The notes beneath the pieces were generated by a model, which saw nothing but the letters and a program-made list of their open reading frames with translations, was not told the origin of the DNA and ran no database searches. From Erythroxylum novogranatense (taxonomy: Eukaryota > Streptophyta > Magnoliopsida > Malpighiales > Erythroxylaceae): 64,000 bases of DNA. Position 1 is the first letter of the stretch. Each line of letters opens with the position of its first letter. The position numbers and the translations under genes are program-made. The DNA is taken from positions 13,571,225 through 13,635,224 of the forward strand of contig CM057226.1 in assembly GCA_029891385.1 (NCBI GenBank), in the 5' to 3' direction. This document shows, in pieces, positions 45,331-58,309 of this stretch.

Positions 45331-45600
45331 ATGAAGATCAACGCTAGCCCTACAATGGCGTACACAACACTACAGCTACTCACTGTCATGGCTTTGATCT
45401 TGACATCAGCAGCCGCCAAACGCGGAGGAGGTGGGAGCAGTAGCCCCACCGTTATAAGCTCTGGCAGGGTCCCTTTTGTGCCAGTTGCGGTAGGCACCCA
45501 CGTCGGAGCGAAGACTGGCTTTGCATGCAGTACTGCCATGCATTCTAGTTTGCTTCAAATTCTTTCGCTCACATTTTCTTTTGTTTTCTTCTCCATTTGA
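45331..45600 (+). CDS. Small secreted, possibly GPI-anchored peptide
   Basis: 89 aa, single exon, ATG close behind a TATA box. Residues 1-28 look like a signal peptide: short polar start, hydrophobic core LQLLTVMALILTSAAA, small residues before a likely cut at AAA-KR. The middle is short and Gly/Ser-rich (KRGGGGSSSPTVISSGRVPF) and contains a single Cys. The last 18 residues (SSLLQILSLTFSFVFFSI) are hydrophobic and end the protein, as in a GPI-attachment signal. A mature chain of about 40 residues would remain at the cell surface. I do not recognise a family. Only the leader, TATA box and the signal arrangement support it. Confidence 0.55.
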   Translation: MKINASPTMAYTTLQLLTVMALILTSAAAKRGGGGSSSPTVISSGRVPFVPVAVGTHVGAKTGFACSTAMHSSLLQILSLTFSFVFFSI

Positions 45601-48600
45601 ATGAGGGAATATCTTAATTATATATATATAGATACAACTCGTATGTAATTTGTTCGAGTTTGATTGCATATTAGAAATTGAGTGCAAGTTGTAACACTTG
45701 TTCTTTGGTAATTGTTTAATGTTGTAAAGGGGTTAAACTATATTGTAAACGTGCTAGTTATAATGCATGCATTGAAATTAGAATTTCAATTGCGTATTAG
45801 GCGAAGGAAACAGACTCACAGCACCTGAAAGAACACTGAGACACAGCTCTGTGGAATGCCTGCCACATACATAAGCTCCACTTCCAGAAAACTTGGAGAG
45901 GAAACAGATTTCAGTTTGTAGAAGTATTTTACATGACTGGCTTTGGCTGGCATCTTATATTTAGCTTAGATCAAATATAAGCTACAAGAAATTTATCAGT
46001 GACTTTCGTAAGGTTAATGCTTTGCATCTAAAGACGTAGTAAACCCGACAATCATGAGGCTTGCTCACATTTTTCAATTAACAACAATAGTTATTCGATC
46101 CTGTATAAGTACATATAGTGTTTGTCCCAAGAAGGATTCGTTGAAATATTTAACCCAATGTCTCCTTAATTTACGTGTCATAACTCATAAGGCTCACATG
46201 AGCAGCTGCTCTGTCGTAATGAGCTCTAGCTCCGATGAAACTGTTTACAGCGCTTTAAGTCAAGTTATGATTACATTCCTATCCAAGTCCAACTGACTTT
46301 AACTTTTTAGGTTAAATATATTTTGGAAGCTTTTGTGATTTGATTTTTTTTTTAATTTTTACTTTACATATTTTAAAATTATTACTTATCTTATATCAAT
46401 GTGTAGTTACCATATAATTCCTTTTAATATTTTTATTTTCGTTAATTAAAATATATAATATAATTTTTGAATATGATATTATTTTAGAAGTATAAAATTA
46501 AAATATGATAATAAAATAATATTATAAATGAATAAATGATAGTTTTAAAATATAAAAGACATTATATCATAAAAACTTCAGTTATAATAAATCTTTACTC
46601 TTTATTTGTTTTATTAAAAGTGAGAATTACAAAAAACTTACTTAATACCACAACAATCAACTAATAAATTTCAATAATATGTAACATTATTATGAATTAG
46701 TAAGATAAAGAAACTTACATACTAATAAAAGAAAAATGTTCTGAAGATCTAATTGTTGAAATATAAAAATTAGAATTTGTCCACATTAGAGAAAGAAAGG
46801 AGTGAAGACTAACATATAAATTTAGTAGGCGATTCTACCTATCACTAATTAATTTTAAGATGAAACTTCACTTAAACTTATATATAATACTTAAACTTAT
46901 ATATAATTTAACTTTATTTTTCGTATGGACCGGTGGGCTCGTTGTAAATTCTAAGATTGATATATCTCGGAAAATAGAAAGAGATATATAGTTGATAATC
47001 CCAAGGGATTTGTATCCTTATCTTAATGGAGCTTAACCAACTTAGTCCCCTCGTGATCAACATTGGCACAGTTGATAGAACTCGGTATCCTTGAAACAAC
47101 GAAACAAATTCCCAATTGACAAAGGCAAATTTCAATATTTGAAGGTACCTGTCTCATCCACATGGCGTGTAAACCGTGTGGGAGTTAGAAAATGAAGTGA
47201 AGTGAAAAGTCATGCCAGTTTTGTACCAAATTAAAATGTCCCTTTCTAATTTTTGGTTAAGTAATTAGAGGTCTTAACAGATTTTCCATCCCATAAACAT
47301 ATTCTAACCTTATTTTATTAATTTTCATCCACATATTTATATAAGAATTACGTAAATATTTAGTTAAAAATAAGCAACGCAAGCAGGTTATTTGGTACAG
47401 GTGATCCTGTGCCATTGGGTCAGGTCGTCAAACTTTTTTAAAGACTTTGTTTTAATAAATACAAAATATATACTAAACGCTTGTTTTGTTGTAAAATAAA
47501 AAAATATTTTTTAGTAGATATAATTTTTTGACAGTTAAAATATAGATTTTAAGAAACTTAAAATAGGAACTTCTCAAAAAGTACTTTTTAGGTAAATTTT
47601 CAGATCAATTAATAAGCATATTTTAGTCCTTTTGTTCTTATGTTTTACACATAATTTTACAATACCCACAAACTCATCTTCACATTTATTTTGAGATTTA
47701 TATAATATTATTTGACTTTTATATATTTTTATATTTATTTTTATATTAGTTTTATTTATGTTATAATCCCTATAAAAGATTTAGTTAGATATATTTTATT
47801 TATATTTCATTAAAATTATATAATAATTAATATAATGTGTTTTGCATATTGGTTACTATATTTTAAACAATATTTATATACATAAATAATTTTTATTATA
47901 AAATAAAATATAGTTAAAATTAATAAAAGTGCTTTTTATTTTATGTTGTCAAATAGTTTATAAATTTTTTTAAAAGCTGTTTTTTAATTGGCAATCAAAC
48001 AATCAACTGATTTCTTAAAAAATTTCTAAAAAGCTTCACTAATAAAAATTTTACTGGTATAATTCCTTCTAAAAGCTCCTAAATAACTTGTTTAATTGAT
48101 AAAGTATTACGTACAAGTTCTTCTTTTATTAAAAAATGTTGGGAACAACTCTCGTATAAACTCATTACAAGAAGGAACCACAGCTAATGCTTCATTGGTG
48201 GATATGACAGAAGCCAGCCAAGAAAGCTACATCAATATAAACTCATTAAAAGAAGGAATTGTTTTGGAAGCACTTAATATATATAAGTAGATGCCATTAA
48301 GAATTAAAAGTAATCTTTAAAAATCGAACCGTAATAATTTTAAATTTTTAATATTTTAGTTCCGTTTTTAAATTTTTATCCGATTCAGTTAATAATTTTA
48401 GTAATGGATTTTTAACTTTAAAATGTTTAATAAAAATATTTTTAATTTTAGTTAATTTTATAATAATATAATACTGATTAAATTTTGTAAATTTTCAGCT
48501 TAATTTTTAATATAATTCTTAAAATATTGCTTAAAAGGTTGCAGAGACCGAGAGAATCATTTTTTGTGTTAAAAGCACGAAAGGGTTAGCGTTAGGAATA

Positions 48601-48882
48601 TTAAAATTGCACAACAACCTGGCAAGTAGGGAGCACATGAGCAACGTTGTCAGGACTGCACATCTGGCCGCCCCAATCTTTCCCGTGCTTGAATCGACGA
48701 TTCGCCGGCCAATTAAAATTTAAAAATTTTATTAATAAAAATTAATTAATTTATTAATAATCGATTAATTTTTATAAATTATAATTATAAAAACCTAACT
48801 TTTGAGATCCCGTCTTTGTTATTCGAGAGTTAAAATTTTTAATTAATACCGGTAAGATAAAAAACTTAAGGTTTAATTACTA
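45601..48882. other. AT-rich intergenic DNA, no gene recognised
   Basis: About 3.3 kb with short AT runs. Frames at 46054-46296 and, on the minus strand, 46914-47135 are open but show no family signature. Around 47460-48080 the sequence carries A/T-rich halves with a loosely inverted feel, possibly an old MITE, but no ends or target duplication could be fixed. Confidence 0.55.
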
Positions 48883-49135
48883 CTCCCTCTTATCTAAAAT
48901 AAGTGTCGTTTTAGAGATATCCACACTTATTAAGAAAACTAGTGAAATGTTTGATATACCCTTGTTAATTACATGTTGAATTGTCTTGAAAACGTAATCT
49001 GTATAATTAAGATGTAAGAGAAATTAAAGGGTAATTTTAAAATTAAATAATAAACACGCATGAAAAATTATGAGCAATAACTTATTTTGAATAATTAAAA
49101 TCTTTATAAAACGAATTTTATTTTAGATAGAAGAG
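48883..49135. mobile_element. Stowaway-type MITE (Tc1/mariner)
   Basis: The left end CTCCCTCTTATCTAAAATAA and the reverse of the right end CTCTTCTATCTAAAATAAAA form the typical Stowaway terminal inverted repeat, which usually starts CTCCCTCCGT. A TA dinucleotide flanks each side (48881-48882, 49136-49137), as required for this family. It is 253 bp with a non-coding AT-rich interior and depends on a mariner transposase in trans. It sits about 340 bp upstream of the FPS TATA box. Confidence 0.88.
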
Positions 49136-49478
49136 TATTATATAGTTATAAAATTAGTTAAAATTAAATAAAATTAAAAAGTAAAAATTTAATTAATTTT
49201 TTTCTTTATCTATTAAAATTTTTAAGTTTAATTAAAAATTATTAAGTAAATATTAATTAATTTATTTTAATTTTAAAATTTTTATTAAATTAATTAATTT
49301 TAATATAAAATAATTAAAATAAATTAATCTAATTCCTTGTATATAAATTTTTTGGGTGGTTGACATAAATAAAACCACTGGTGAGTGGTGGTTGGCGACT
49401 GGCGACTGAACTGAGGCTAAGAAAGAGACCGTAGATACTAAACAAAGTCAGCAGCTTCTCTCACGTTCCTCGTACCTC
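49136..49478. promoter_or_regulatory. Proximal promoter region of FPS
   Basis: The first part is extremely AT-rich (TTAATTAA-type runs), then more GC-rich sequence from 49360 on with GGTGAGTGGTGGTTGGCGAC. No specific binding sites are claimed. Confidence 0.5.
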
Positions 49479-49484
49479 TATAAA
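49479..49484 (+). promoter_or_regulatory. TATA box of FPS
   Basis: TATAAA in CCTCTATAAATCTAAACG lies 74 bases before the ATG. A start site 25-35 bases downstream gives a 5' leader of about 40-50 bases containing CTCTCTGTCTCTCTCC, a pyrimidine-rich leader common in plants. Confidence 0.75.
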
Positions 49485-49552
49485 TCTAAACGTTCACACT
49501 CTTGCCATTGGACATCACTGCGCCTCTCTGTCTCTCTCCCTCAATTCAAGCC

Positions 49553-52500
49553 ATGGCGGATCTGAAGTCTACGTTCTTGGAGGTGTACTCTGCTCTCAAG
49601 CGGGAACTCTTGGAGGATCCTGCTTTTGAGTGGACCCCTGAGTCTCGCCAATGGGTCGACAGGGTACTCCCTTTTTCTTGTCTTCTTTTACCATTCCTTC
49701 TGATTTTGTTTTTCCGGGTTTTCGTAATCTAAAGATTAGTTCTTGATCCCGTTTCTCCGTTGAGATTTGAACTTCAATGCTGTTGCTTGGGCTTAAGAGA
49801 AAAGATGGCCTGATAAGTTCCTGAGATGTGCAATTCCTATTCGTTGTTCATGACATCTTTACTACAAAAGAAACACTTCCTGCCAATAATGCTTCTAACT
49901 TAATTCCTTTATCGTAATTATGGATCAAAAAACTGACGTTTGGCATGTTCTTGGCTGAGGATCCTTTTACCATGTGTTCGTTCTGCCAACAGCAATAAAT
50001 TTGTGCAGTTAAAATGCAATTATCTGACTGTTTTATTTGTTCAATCTGATGCAGATGTTGGACTACAATGTTCCTGGAGGTAGGATTCAAAATTTGTAAG
50101 AACTTATAATGTGAACGGACTTAACAGTTCGGGAACTTCTGTTATCAACCTTTGTAATAATGTAAGATTTATACATTACTTGATAGCTTTAGCATTATAT
50201 TTTGCTTACAGGGAAGCTGAATAGAGGCCTATCTGTGATTGATAGCTATAAATTGTTGAAAGAAGGAATGGAATTAACTGAAGAGGAAATCTTTCTTGCT
50301 AGTGCTCTTGGATGGTGTATTGAATGGGTAATTATATTGAATGACTTCATTCCCAGTTTAGGGTTTCACAATTATGGCAGCTAATTAGTGCCAATGACGT
50401 CAATTTTTGCAGCTTCAAGCATATTTTCTTGTTCTAGATGACATTATGGATAGTTCACACACAAGACGTGGTCAACCTTGTTGGTTTAGGGTACCCAAGG
50501 TTTGTGTTGATATATTTTTTTTCCTCTTTTGTTTTCCACTGCTGTTGTTTTCATTGCTTCCAAAGTGTTTGATGTCCATGAACTCTGTTTTAGGTTGGTT
50601 TGATTGCAGTAAATGATGGAATTTTGCTTCGCAATCATATTCCGAGGATTCTCAAAAACCACTTTAAAGGCAAGGCATACTATGTGGATCTTGTGGATTT
50701 GTTTAATGAGGTAAATAACTTGCTTATATTTTCTTGGGTTACTTTCTGGGGATATATGTCATTGACAGTTCATGAATGCTTCTGCAGGTGGAGTTCCAAA
50801 CAGCCTGTGGGCAAATGATTGATCTGATAACAACACTTGAAGGAGAAAAGGAATTGTCCAAATACAATTTGTCAGTGTAAGTGAAATACTTGCAATTTGA
50901 CTGCTATTGGCTTTTTGGGCAATTTTGACCAAGCAACCGTATCTTTTCACAACCAGTAATCTTCTATGTAATACTATTCCTACTCATGGTCATGAATATT
51001 TAAAAAACATGTTAAATCGAATCCTTTATTAGTTTGACCCTTCAATCAAAGCTGCATGCCACTGATGCTACATGGGCTAATTATATTCTCCCAAAGGATA
51101 GGGAATATGAGATAATGAGACTATTACAATTGAGTTTAAGAAATCTTCTGTTGTTATTTGGATTTTTAGAACTCTTAGTTACTTCGAATGTCTGTGTAGT
51201 TGTCTTTATGTCCATCTAGCTTTGTTGTTTTTGAGCCCTCTAATTGCTTCTTAAACTTTTGCAGTCACAGGCGTATTGTTCAGTACAAGACTGCCTACTA
51301 TTCATTTTACCTTCCAGTGAGTGTACTTTAACTGATTGAATGCCTCTTTTATGTTCTAGAATCAGATAAAGCTTTATTATGCACCTCATCCTTTTGTTGA
51401 TTCTCAGTCATTTCTTCCAAAGAAAAAACAGAAACAAAATAAAAAGAGATTTTGATAATATGTTGTTGGGAATTTCAGAATCGGAATGATCATCTCATCA
51501 TTCAATCATTAATCATTTCAGGTTGCATGTGCATTGCTCATGGCAGGTGAGAATTTGGACAACCATGTTGTCGTGAAAAACATTCTTGTGGAGATGGGAA
51601 CCTACTTCCAAGTACAGGTATGCTTAAAGTGTTAATGACCTTGACTTTACCCTGGAGTTTCTTTTTGTTACTTGTGCGATTGAATGTCTTTGCGCTCTAT
51701 TCAACTTCTGTAACTGCTTATGTTGCGAAGGCAATTCTTAAATGATGCATGCATGGGGCTTCATGATGTTTATATTCATGGATTTTTCTTTTCTTTTCTT
51801 TTCTTCTCCTGATCTTTACACAATTCAGTTCAACTGGGTACAGTGCATCACTCGGAAGTCCATGGAAATTAAGTGTTAGTCTTCACCGTGTCATTTATCT
51901 TTGAAATTCTTCTTGTGCAGGATGATTATTTGGATTGCTTTGGTGATCCCGAGACGATTGGTAAGGTAAGCACAACTTTGGTGAACATGTAAAATTAGAT
52001 TGCACATGTCAAATAAAACTCCATTTAACTGAACTTTATTCTTTCTAAACTTCATGCACTCAGATAGGAACAGATATTGAAGACTTCAAATGCTCATGGC
52101 TGGTAGTGAAGGCTTTGGAACTTTGTACCGAAGAGCAAAAGAAATTATTATATGTAAGAGTGGTGTAATGTTTAGTTCATTTATGTGATTGCTGTCTGAG
52201 ACAAAATAGCTTTTATGTTGCTAATGCTCTTCCCATCCAGGACAACTATGGCAAAACTAACCCTGCCAACGTAGCAAAAGTGAAGGCTCTTTATAACGAG
52301 CTGAATCTTCAGGTGTGTGTTTTAAGTCCTTGCAATAAATGTGCAGAGATGGTGGCTTTACTCTTCCTTAGTATCGTAGGTTCATATTAAGGCACTTTCA
52401 GGTATTTTCTGTCTATCAACTTCCCTTGATGTTCATCTTGACAGGCTGAGTTTGCTGAGTACGAAAGGAAAAGCTATGAGAAACTGATAACTTCTATTGA

Positions 52501-52573
52501 AGCTCATCCGAGCAAAGCAGTCCAAGCAGTGCTAAAATCTTTCTTGGCTAAAATATACAAAAGACAGAAGTAG
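49553..52573 (+). CDS. FPS: Farnesyl diphosphate synthase, 12 exons
   Basis: Condenses dimethylallyl- and geranyl-diphosphate with isopentenyl diphosphate to give farnesyl diphosphate (C15), the branch point to sterols, sesquiterpenes, dolichols and protein prenylation; cytosolic mevalonate pathway. Exons: 49553-49663, 50055-50079, 50212-50327, 50413-50499, 50594-50710, 50788-50876, 51265-51316, 51522-51617, 51921-51965, 52064-52153, 52241-52312, 52445-52573. All introns are GT-AG and the joined frame is 342 aa, the usual plant length. First Asp-rich motif DDIMD at residues 93-97 with RRGQPCWF behind it, second [10 protein letters not shown] at 232-241, FQ before it, KIGTDIED after it, and a C-terminal KRQK. 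Tyr88-Phe89 just before DDIMD are the bulky residues that limit product to C15. No transit peptide: the protein starts directly with [12 protein letters not shown]. It looks fully functional. Confidence 0.98.
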
Positions 52574-53525
52574 TGCAAGGACTATGAGGTTGATGATCCC
52601 GAATGTTTCCTAATTAGTCTAAAGCTGTTCCTTCTTAATCAGCTTGGTGTTCTGTTCCTGAAAATAACTTGTACTTGCTTGCTTCAAAGCACTGCTCATC
52701 ATTCATAAGATATGTGAAAGATTTGAGATTTCCTGATGATTATATTCTGATGAAGAATTTCTCACCCACCAAACAGGGCATAGTTTTGTCACCAACTCTT
52801 TTGTTAACAAGTGTGTGCATTTTTAAAGGTGGTTTTTTCAACCGAAAATCCTATATTTAAGTTAAAAATGTTTGGTTGGATGCAATCTTAATATTCTTAA
52901 TGAACTATTAAATACTGATATAATTAAAAAACTAATATCTTGAATTAAGAAATTATCTCCAATCAACAAAACAAAAATGTCTGTTCTGAAAATTAATTTT
53001 CCAATCTTAAAAATGTCCGTGAGATTAACAACGGAAATGACGTAGACAAGTCCAAAGAGAAACAAGAAGCAAGGGGTCCGTTCTTGGATTCTGAATTCAG
53101 AAGATAATGATCGTTTTAGTTATTCAGTCTTTCAAATTTCACTTGATCGTATGCGTTATCTCTTTTGGAAGATTCGACTAAATGTTTTATCTTGGGTCAT
53201 TTGCGTGAACATTTTTTATCTTGTCCTTCGTCTAACATTATGATCCTATAGTAAACTTTCTCATTTTTTAGAATTTTATTTGTCAATCAGCATGAGCTTT
53301 TGGTCCCCGATTCTGGGTTATGCTTATTGCTGCTAGAATATTCTTCCAAAGACTTGTTTTTTGATCCAATGTCTTTGATGGTAATTTTTTGAAAATCAGA
53401 AAAGACGTCTTTTTTAATGTCAAATTTTGTTTCTTTAATGGAAAACACTTCTGGGTTTGATTTGATTTTGGAGGGAATTTAGGCTTTTCAATTTTCTTTT
53501 TGGTGTTTGGTTAGGGGAATGAGAA
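52574..53525. other. FPS 3' flank and promoter of the C2-GRAM gene
   Basis: 3' UTR of FPS, then AT-rich spacer (52860-53080) and the pyrimidine-rich leader of the next gene. No extra gene is seen. The C2-GRAM 5' UTR may contain an intron, but this cannot be decided. Confidence 0.6.
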
Positions 53526-56500
53526 ATGAATCTTGTAGTTCGTGTGATAGAGGCAAGGAATTTGCCACCAATGAACACTAACGGCCTGAGCGATCCGTAT
53601 GTAAAATTGAAGCTGGGAAAGCAGAAGTTCAAGACCAAAGTAATGAAGAAATGCCTGAATCCAAGTTGGAGTGAGGAATTTAGTTTCAGGGTTGATGATT
53701 TGCGTGACGCACTTGTAATTTCTGTATTGGATGAAGACAAGTACTTCAACGATGACTTTGTTGGGAGAATTAAAATGTCAGTCTCGCGTGTTTTTGATGC
53801 AGATAATAATTCCCTTGGCACTTGTTGGTACCCTCTCCAATCCAAAAACAAGAAGCTCAAGAAGAAGAATCGTGGTACTTTTGATTTTTGGCATTTGCAT
53901 TAAACACAGCAACCTCTATAAATTTACCGTATGATTTATGTTGTAACGTTTTCTTCTCTTTTATGCTCGAACAGGTGAAATTCTTCTAGATATATGTTTG
54001 TCTCCAAAGAATTCTGTCGACTCAATTCCTGATGGTGATCAATCCCAAAGGGGGAAGAATGCAGAGAAAATTATAGAAAATCCCACTAGGGTTTTGAATG
54101 GCTCAACCAGATCATCCTCTCCATTGAAGGGAGAAGAAACTGTTTCTGCTAAAGAAGAGAAGTCTATCACACACACAAGTTTTGCTGTGAGAATTGCTCA
54201 GATTTTTAACAAAAATGGTGATGCAGCATCCACCACTTCCAGTAAAGGCATTGAGGTAATAGAGATACCTGAAATCTTCGGGGTTGAGGCTTGTGATGAC
54301 AAGTTGGTGGATCAGTCTTCTTATGATAACTTTGAAGAACTTATGAAAGCAATGGAATCTAGGGGTGAGGGAAGCGAAACTCCAAGTAATCTGCCTGGGG
54401 GTCTCCTTCTAGACCAGTTTTATGTAATTGCTCCCAAAGATCTGAACGCCTTATTGTTTTCACCCGATTCAACTTTTTGGACATCATTGGCAGATTCTCA
54501 GGGGAAAACAGAACAGCAGTATGGACCTTGGAAATTTGAAAATAGTGGTGCAAACTTGAAAAGGTCTATAACATACGTTACTGCTCCAAGCAAATTAATT
54601 AAGGCTGTGAAAGCCTTCGAGGAACACACATATCTGAAAGCAGATGGGAAGGCTTTTGCTGTTTTAGCTAGTGTAAGTACTCCAGATGTCATGTATGGGA
54701 GCACCTTTAAAATTGAAGTACTTTACTGCATCACATCTGGCCCGGATTTGCAATCGGGGGAAAAATTTTCGCAGCTTCTTGTGTCTTGGCGGATGAACTT
54801 TCTGCAGAGCACCATGATGAAGGGTATGATAGAAAATGGTGCAAGACAAGGTATAAAGGATAGCTTTGAGCAGTTTGCAACTATGCTATCTCAAAATGTT
54901 AAGATAGCTGATTTGAAGGACACAGGATCCAATAAGGAACAAGTTTTAGCTTCACTACAGGCAGAACATCAATCAGACTGCAAACTGGCAATGCAGTATT
55001 TTGGAAATCTCACTGTAGTTTTTACGGTGTTTATAGGTTTATTTATCCTTGTCCACATCTGGCTGGCTGCACCTAGCCCATTCCAAGGGCTTGAATTCGT
55101 TGGGCTTGATTTGCCTGATTCGATTGGTGAAGTAATTGTCTGCTGTGTTCTGCTTCTCCAATGTCAAAGGGTCCTTGAGTTGGTTTCACGCTTTATGCAG
55201 GCCAGAGTACAAAGAGGTAATGTTTAGCTCCATTTGTAGGCTCTACCTGAAGTCTCTATATACATTTTTGGTAGTAATTTCTTTTCTGTTTAGCTCAAAT
55301 GATTATGTGACTTGAGAAATATATTGATGCCAAGATTTGGTATCTCATTTAATGTTTGCATGCATTTAGGCAGTGATCATGGAGTCAAAGCCCAAGGAGA
55401 TGGGTGGCTTCTTACTGTTGCGTTGATTGAGGGAAGCAATTTAGCAGCCGTTGATTCAGGTGGCTTCTGTGATCCCTATGTGACCTTCACCTGCAATGGC
55501 AAAAGTAGAACGAGCTCAATTAAGTTCCAACAATCTGAACCTATGTGGAATGGTGAAATACTTCTCCTATGAATTACTTTGATATACACCTATCCTGCAA
55601 CTTTACTAATCAGAGAACCTGCTCAGTCAAATGCTTTTAGGATTTTGTGGCAAGTTTCTTCAGAACTTTCTTGATTAGTAATTTTGAAGGGATATATTGA
55701 CTTCTGCAGAAATATTTGAATTTGATGCCATGGATGAGCCTCCTTCTATGTTGGACATGGAAGTTTATGATTTCGATGGGCCTTTTAGTGAAGCTACATC
55801 TTTAGGACGTGCTGAAGTTAATTTTCTGAAATCTAACGTATCGGATCTGGCTGATGTGTGGGTTCCTCTTCAAGGAAAACTAGCACAAGCTTGCCAATCT
55901 AAGCTGAATTTAAGAATTTTCCTGAACAACACGAAAGGTGGCAATGTTATTAAAGACTACTTAAGTAAGATGGAGAAAGAGGTGGGAAAAAAGGTAAACG
56001 GCTAGTCATCCTAAGCTGGCTTTCACTTCTGCTATTTTTCTCTATAAATGGAGATCACTAGACCTGTTTCTTATACATTAAAGTGTGGATGAAATTTCAT
56101 AGATAAGCTTGCGTTCTCCTCAAACAAATTCAGCTTTCCAGAAGCTCTTTGGACTTCCACCCGAGGAGTTTCTCATCAATGACTTCACCTGTCACTTGAA
56201 GAGAAAAATGCTTCTGCAGGTTTAAATATGTGATGTTGAATTTTTGTGATGATCCTGTGGTCTTCTGATTGTTATGTCATTTTCTTAATTGGTTTTAGTC
56301 ATTTACAAGAGATTCTTGGTTCTTTGTTTCTTATTGACTTGCAGCATTGTGTGTTCAGGGTCGCCTATTTTTGTCAGCAAGAATAATTGGGTTCCATGCT
56401 AATTTATTCGGGCACAAAACTAAGTTTTTCTTTCTTTGGGAAGACATAGAAGACATTCAAGTTTATCCTCCTACTATTTCATCTATGGGTAGTCCCGTTA

Positions 56501-57810
56501 TCGTTGTCACTCTACGACAGGGCAGAGGTATGGATGCAAGGCATGGTGCAAAGTCACAAGATGAGGTGGGAAGGCTGAAGTTCCAGTTCCACTCTTTTGT
56601 ATCTTTCAGTGTAGCAAATCGGTAAATGACTAACGTGGTGCCTTTATATATTTGGTAGTACTTTAATGATTTACTCCTGGTGCATCATTACTTTGTGGGT
56701 TTTTTGTTCTAATGTACACTTCTTTCTAAATGACAATCAGAGCTCTATGGGCTAATACTGAATGACAGGTTGAGTGTTCCAAGTCTATGATGTTGATTCA
56801 ATGCTTGTATACTGAATAGGACAATCATGGCTCTATGGAAGGCTAGAGCATTGACTCCTGAGCAGAAAGTGCAATTAATTGAAGAAGAATCTGAGAGTAA
56901 AACCCTTCAAGCTGAAGAGAGTAGCTCCTTCTTGGGTCTTGATGATGTTAGCATGTCTGAAGTTCATGCTGCTGCTCTTTCTGCCCCTGTATTTGCTCTT
57001 GTTCCCCCTCGACCTCTCACTTTGTTGTACATTTATGCCTATTGCATGAGTTTACCAAGATCAGAACTAGAGGAGCATATTATGAATTCGGGTCATGGTC
57101 ATGCTAGTATATTTGGATTTTTGTGTTCTTAACTTAGTTTGAATTATATGTGAAGACCTTTATCTGACTGTCTTGAGATGTTCTAGGCCAATTTTGTTAT
57201 GGAACTGTTCGGTGGTGGTGATTTGGAACGCAAAGTCATGGAAAAAGCTGGATATGTTAATTATTCTTATACACCATGGGAATCAGAGAATGATAATGTA
57301 GATGAGAGGCAAATATATTACAGATTTGAAAAACGCATATCCCGTTATGGAGGAGAAGCTACATGCACACAGCAGAAGTATCCCCTCGTTGATGGGAAAG
57401 GGTGGGTAGTGGACGAGGTTGCAACTCTCCACGAAGTCCCGCTTGGTGACTATTTTAATGTATGGTTTGCAACTTGAGACTGCATGTATCTTTACCTGTT
57501 TCTTCTTTATAACTTTGAACGTGGCTTTATTATTTCACTCCTGTCTTAACTTTCTTCATGGAGTCATTTAGTCATTCCCGATGATAGACTATTTTCTTAC
57601 ATCAATTATGATTTGCAGATTCACCTGAAATTCCAAATTGAGGACACATCGTCAAAACCAAAAAGCTGTTATGTGCAGGTATCCTTCGGAATTGCATGGC
57701 TTAAAAGCACCAAACATCAGAAAAAGATTACAAAGAACATCCTTTCGAACGTCCAGGATCGCTTGAAGGTGACATGTAGCTTAGTTGAGAAGGAGTTCTC
57801 AAATGTGTAA
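53526..57810 (+). CDS. C2 and GRAM domain-containing protein with two VASt domains, 9 exons
   Basis: Exons: 53526-53874, 53975-55216, 55370-55552, 55710-55993, 56103-56219, 56359-56621, 56820-56988, 57187-57459, 57619-57810, all GT-AG with frame kept, giving 1023 aa, close to the known plant length of about 1020. Domains in order: C2 (1-105, with NGLSDPYVKL and LDEDKYFNDD as calcium loops); a Ser/Lys-rich linker; VASt sterol-binding-like domain (about 245-425, GGLLLDQFYVIAPKDLNALL to GIKDSFEQF); a membrane span (about 455-480, LTVVFTVFIGLFILVHIWLA); second C2 (about 540-650, GGFCDPYVTF); GRAM (about 690-800, GRLFLSARIIGFHANLFGHK); second VASt (870-1020, FVMELFGGGDLERKVM to GIAWLKSTKHQKK). Such proteins are thought to act at membrane contact sites, binding calcium, phospholipids and sterols. 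Same strand as FPS, 950 bp behind it. Similar in architecture to Arabidopsis At1g03370. Confidence 0.96.
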
Positions 57811-58078
57811 TGAACTCCCCTCTTTTAGAAACTTGCCATTGGAACTTTGAAGCGTAAGCATACTTTTCGGGAAGAGTTCTGCTGAATTGTGTAAAGGGTG
57901 TGTAGATGAGTCCACAGGTCATGTATAGAAGAAAGTAAGTAGAGGTGCAGAGTCAACTCATTCTTGTAAATATACCAAATTTTCGGGTTCAGATTCTTAA
58001 CTCAGATGAGATGGGCTCATCTTTTCATTTAATTATGCAAGACAAAATTAATATATTTTTCATGTATATAGATTTATT
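57811..58078. other. 3' flank of the C2-GRAM gene
   Basis: Short 3' UTR and spacer. A copia LTR begins 269 bp behind the stop codon. No clear polyadenylation site was pinned down; it may lie in or near the LTR. Confidence 0.55.
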
Positions 58079-58293
58079 TGTTAGAATTAAAAATAATTAT
58101 CACGTTTCGATTAGGATAGAAGTAGTTAAAGTCACTCAGATATTTTATGAGATTTTTAAGTAAGAATTACCTTTATCTCAAATATTTAGGATATATATGT
58201 AGCTTGTCCTACTATTTAAAGACTTTAAATTATTCTAGTAAAGCATCGATTTTGCGTCCAATTTTCTTTCTTCCTCTACCAAAATCTCCAACA
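58079..58293 (+). repeat. 5' LTR of the decayed copia element
   Basis: TGTTAGAATTAAAAATAATT to ATCTCCAACA, only about 215 bp, with TG...CA ends. The short length is like that of other small plant copia LTRs. A partner cannot be checked as the 3' end is outside the window. Confidence 0.82.
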
Positions 58294-58296
58294 AAA

Positions 58297-58309
58297 TTGG
58301 TATCAGAAC
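58297..58309 (+). promoter_or_regulatory. Primer-binding site
   Basis: TTGGTATCAGAAC three bases behind the LTR agrees with the initiator Met-tRNA complement TGGTATCAGAGC except for one base. Confidence 0.85.

Noticed and set aside
46914..47135. 73-aa minus-strand ORF
   Set aside because: No recognisable motif, intron or promoter; looks like chance in AT-rich DNA.
47460..48080. Possible old MITE in AT-rich DNA
   Set aside because: Inverted halves are too weak, and no target duplication could be fixed.
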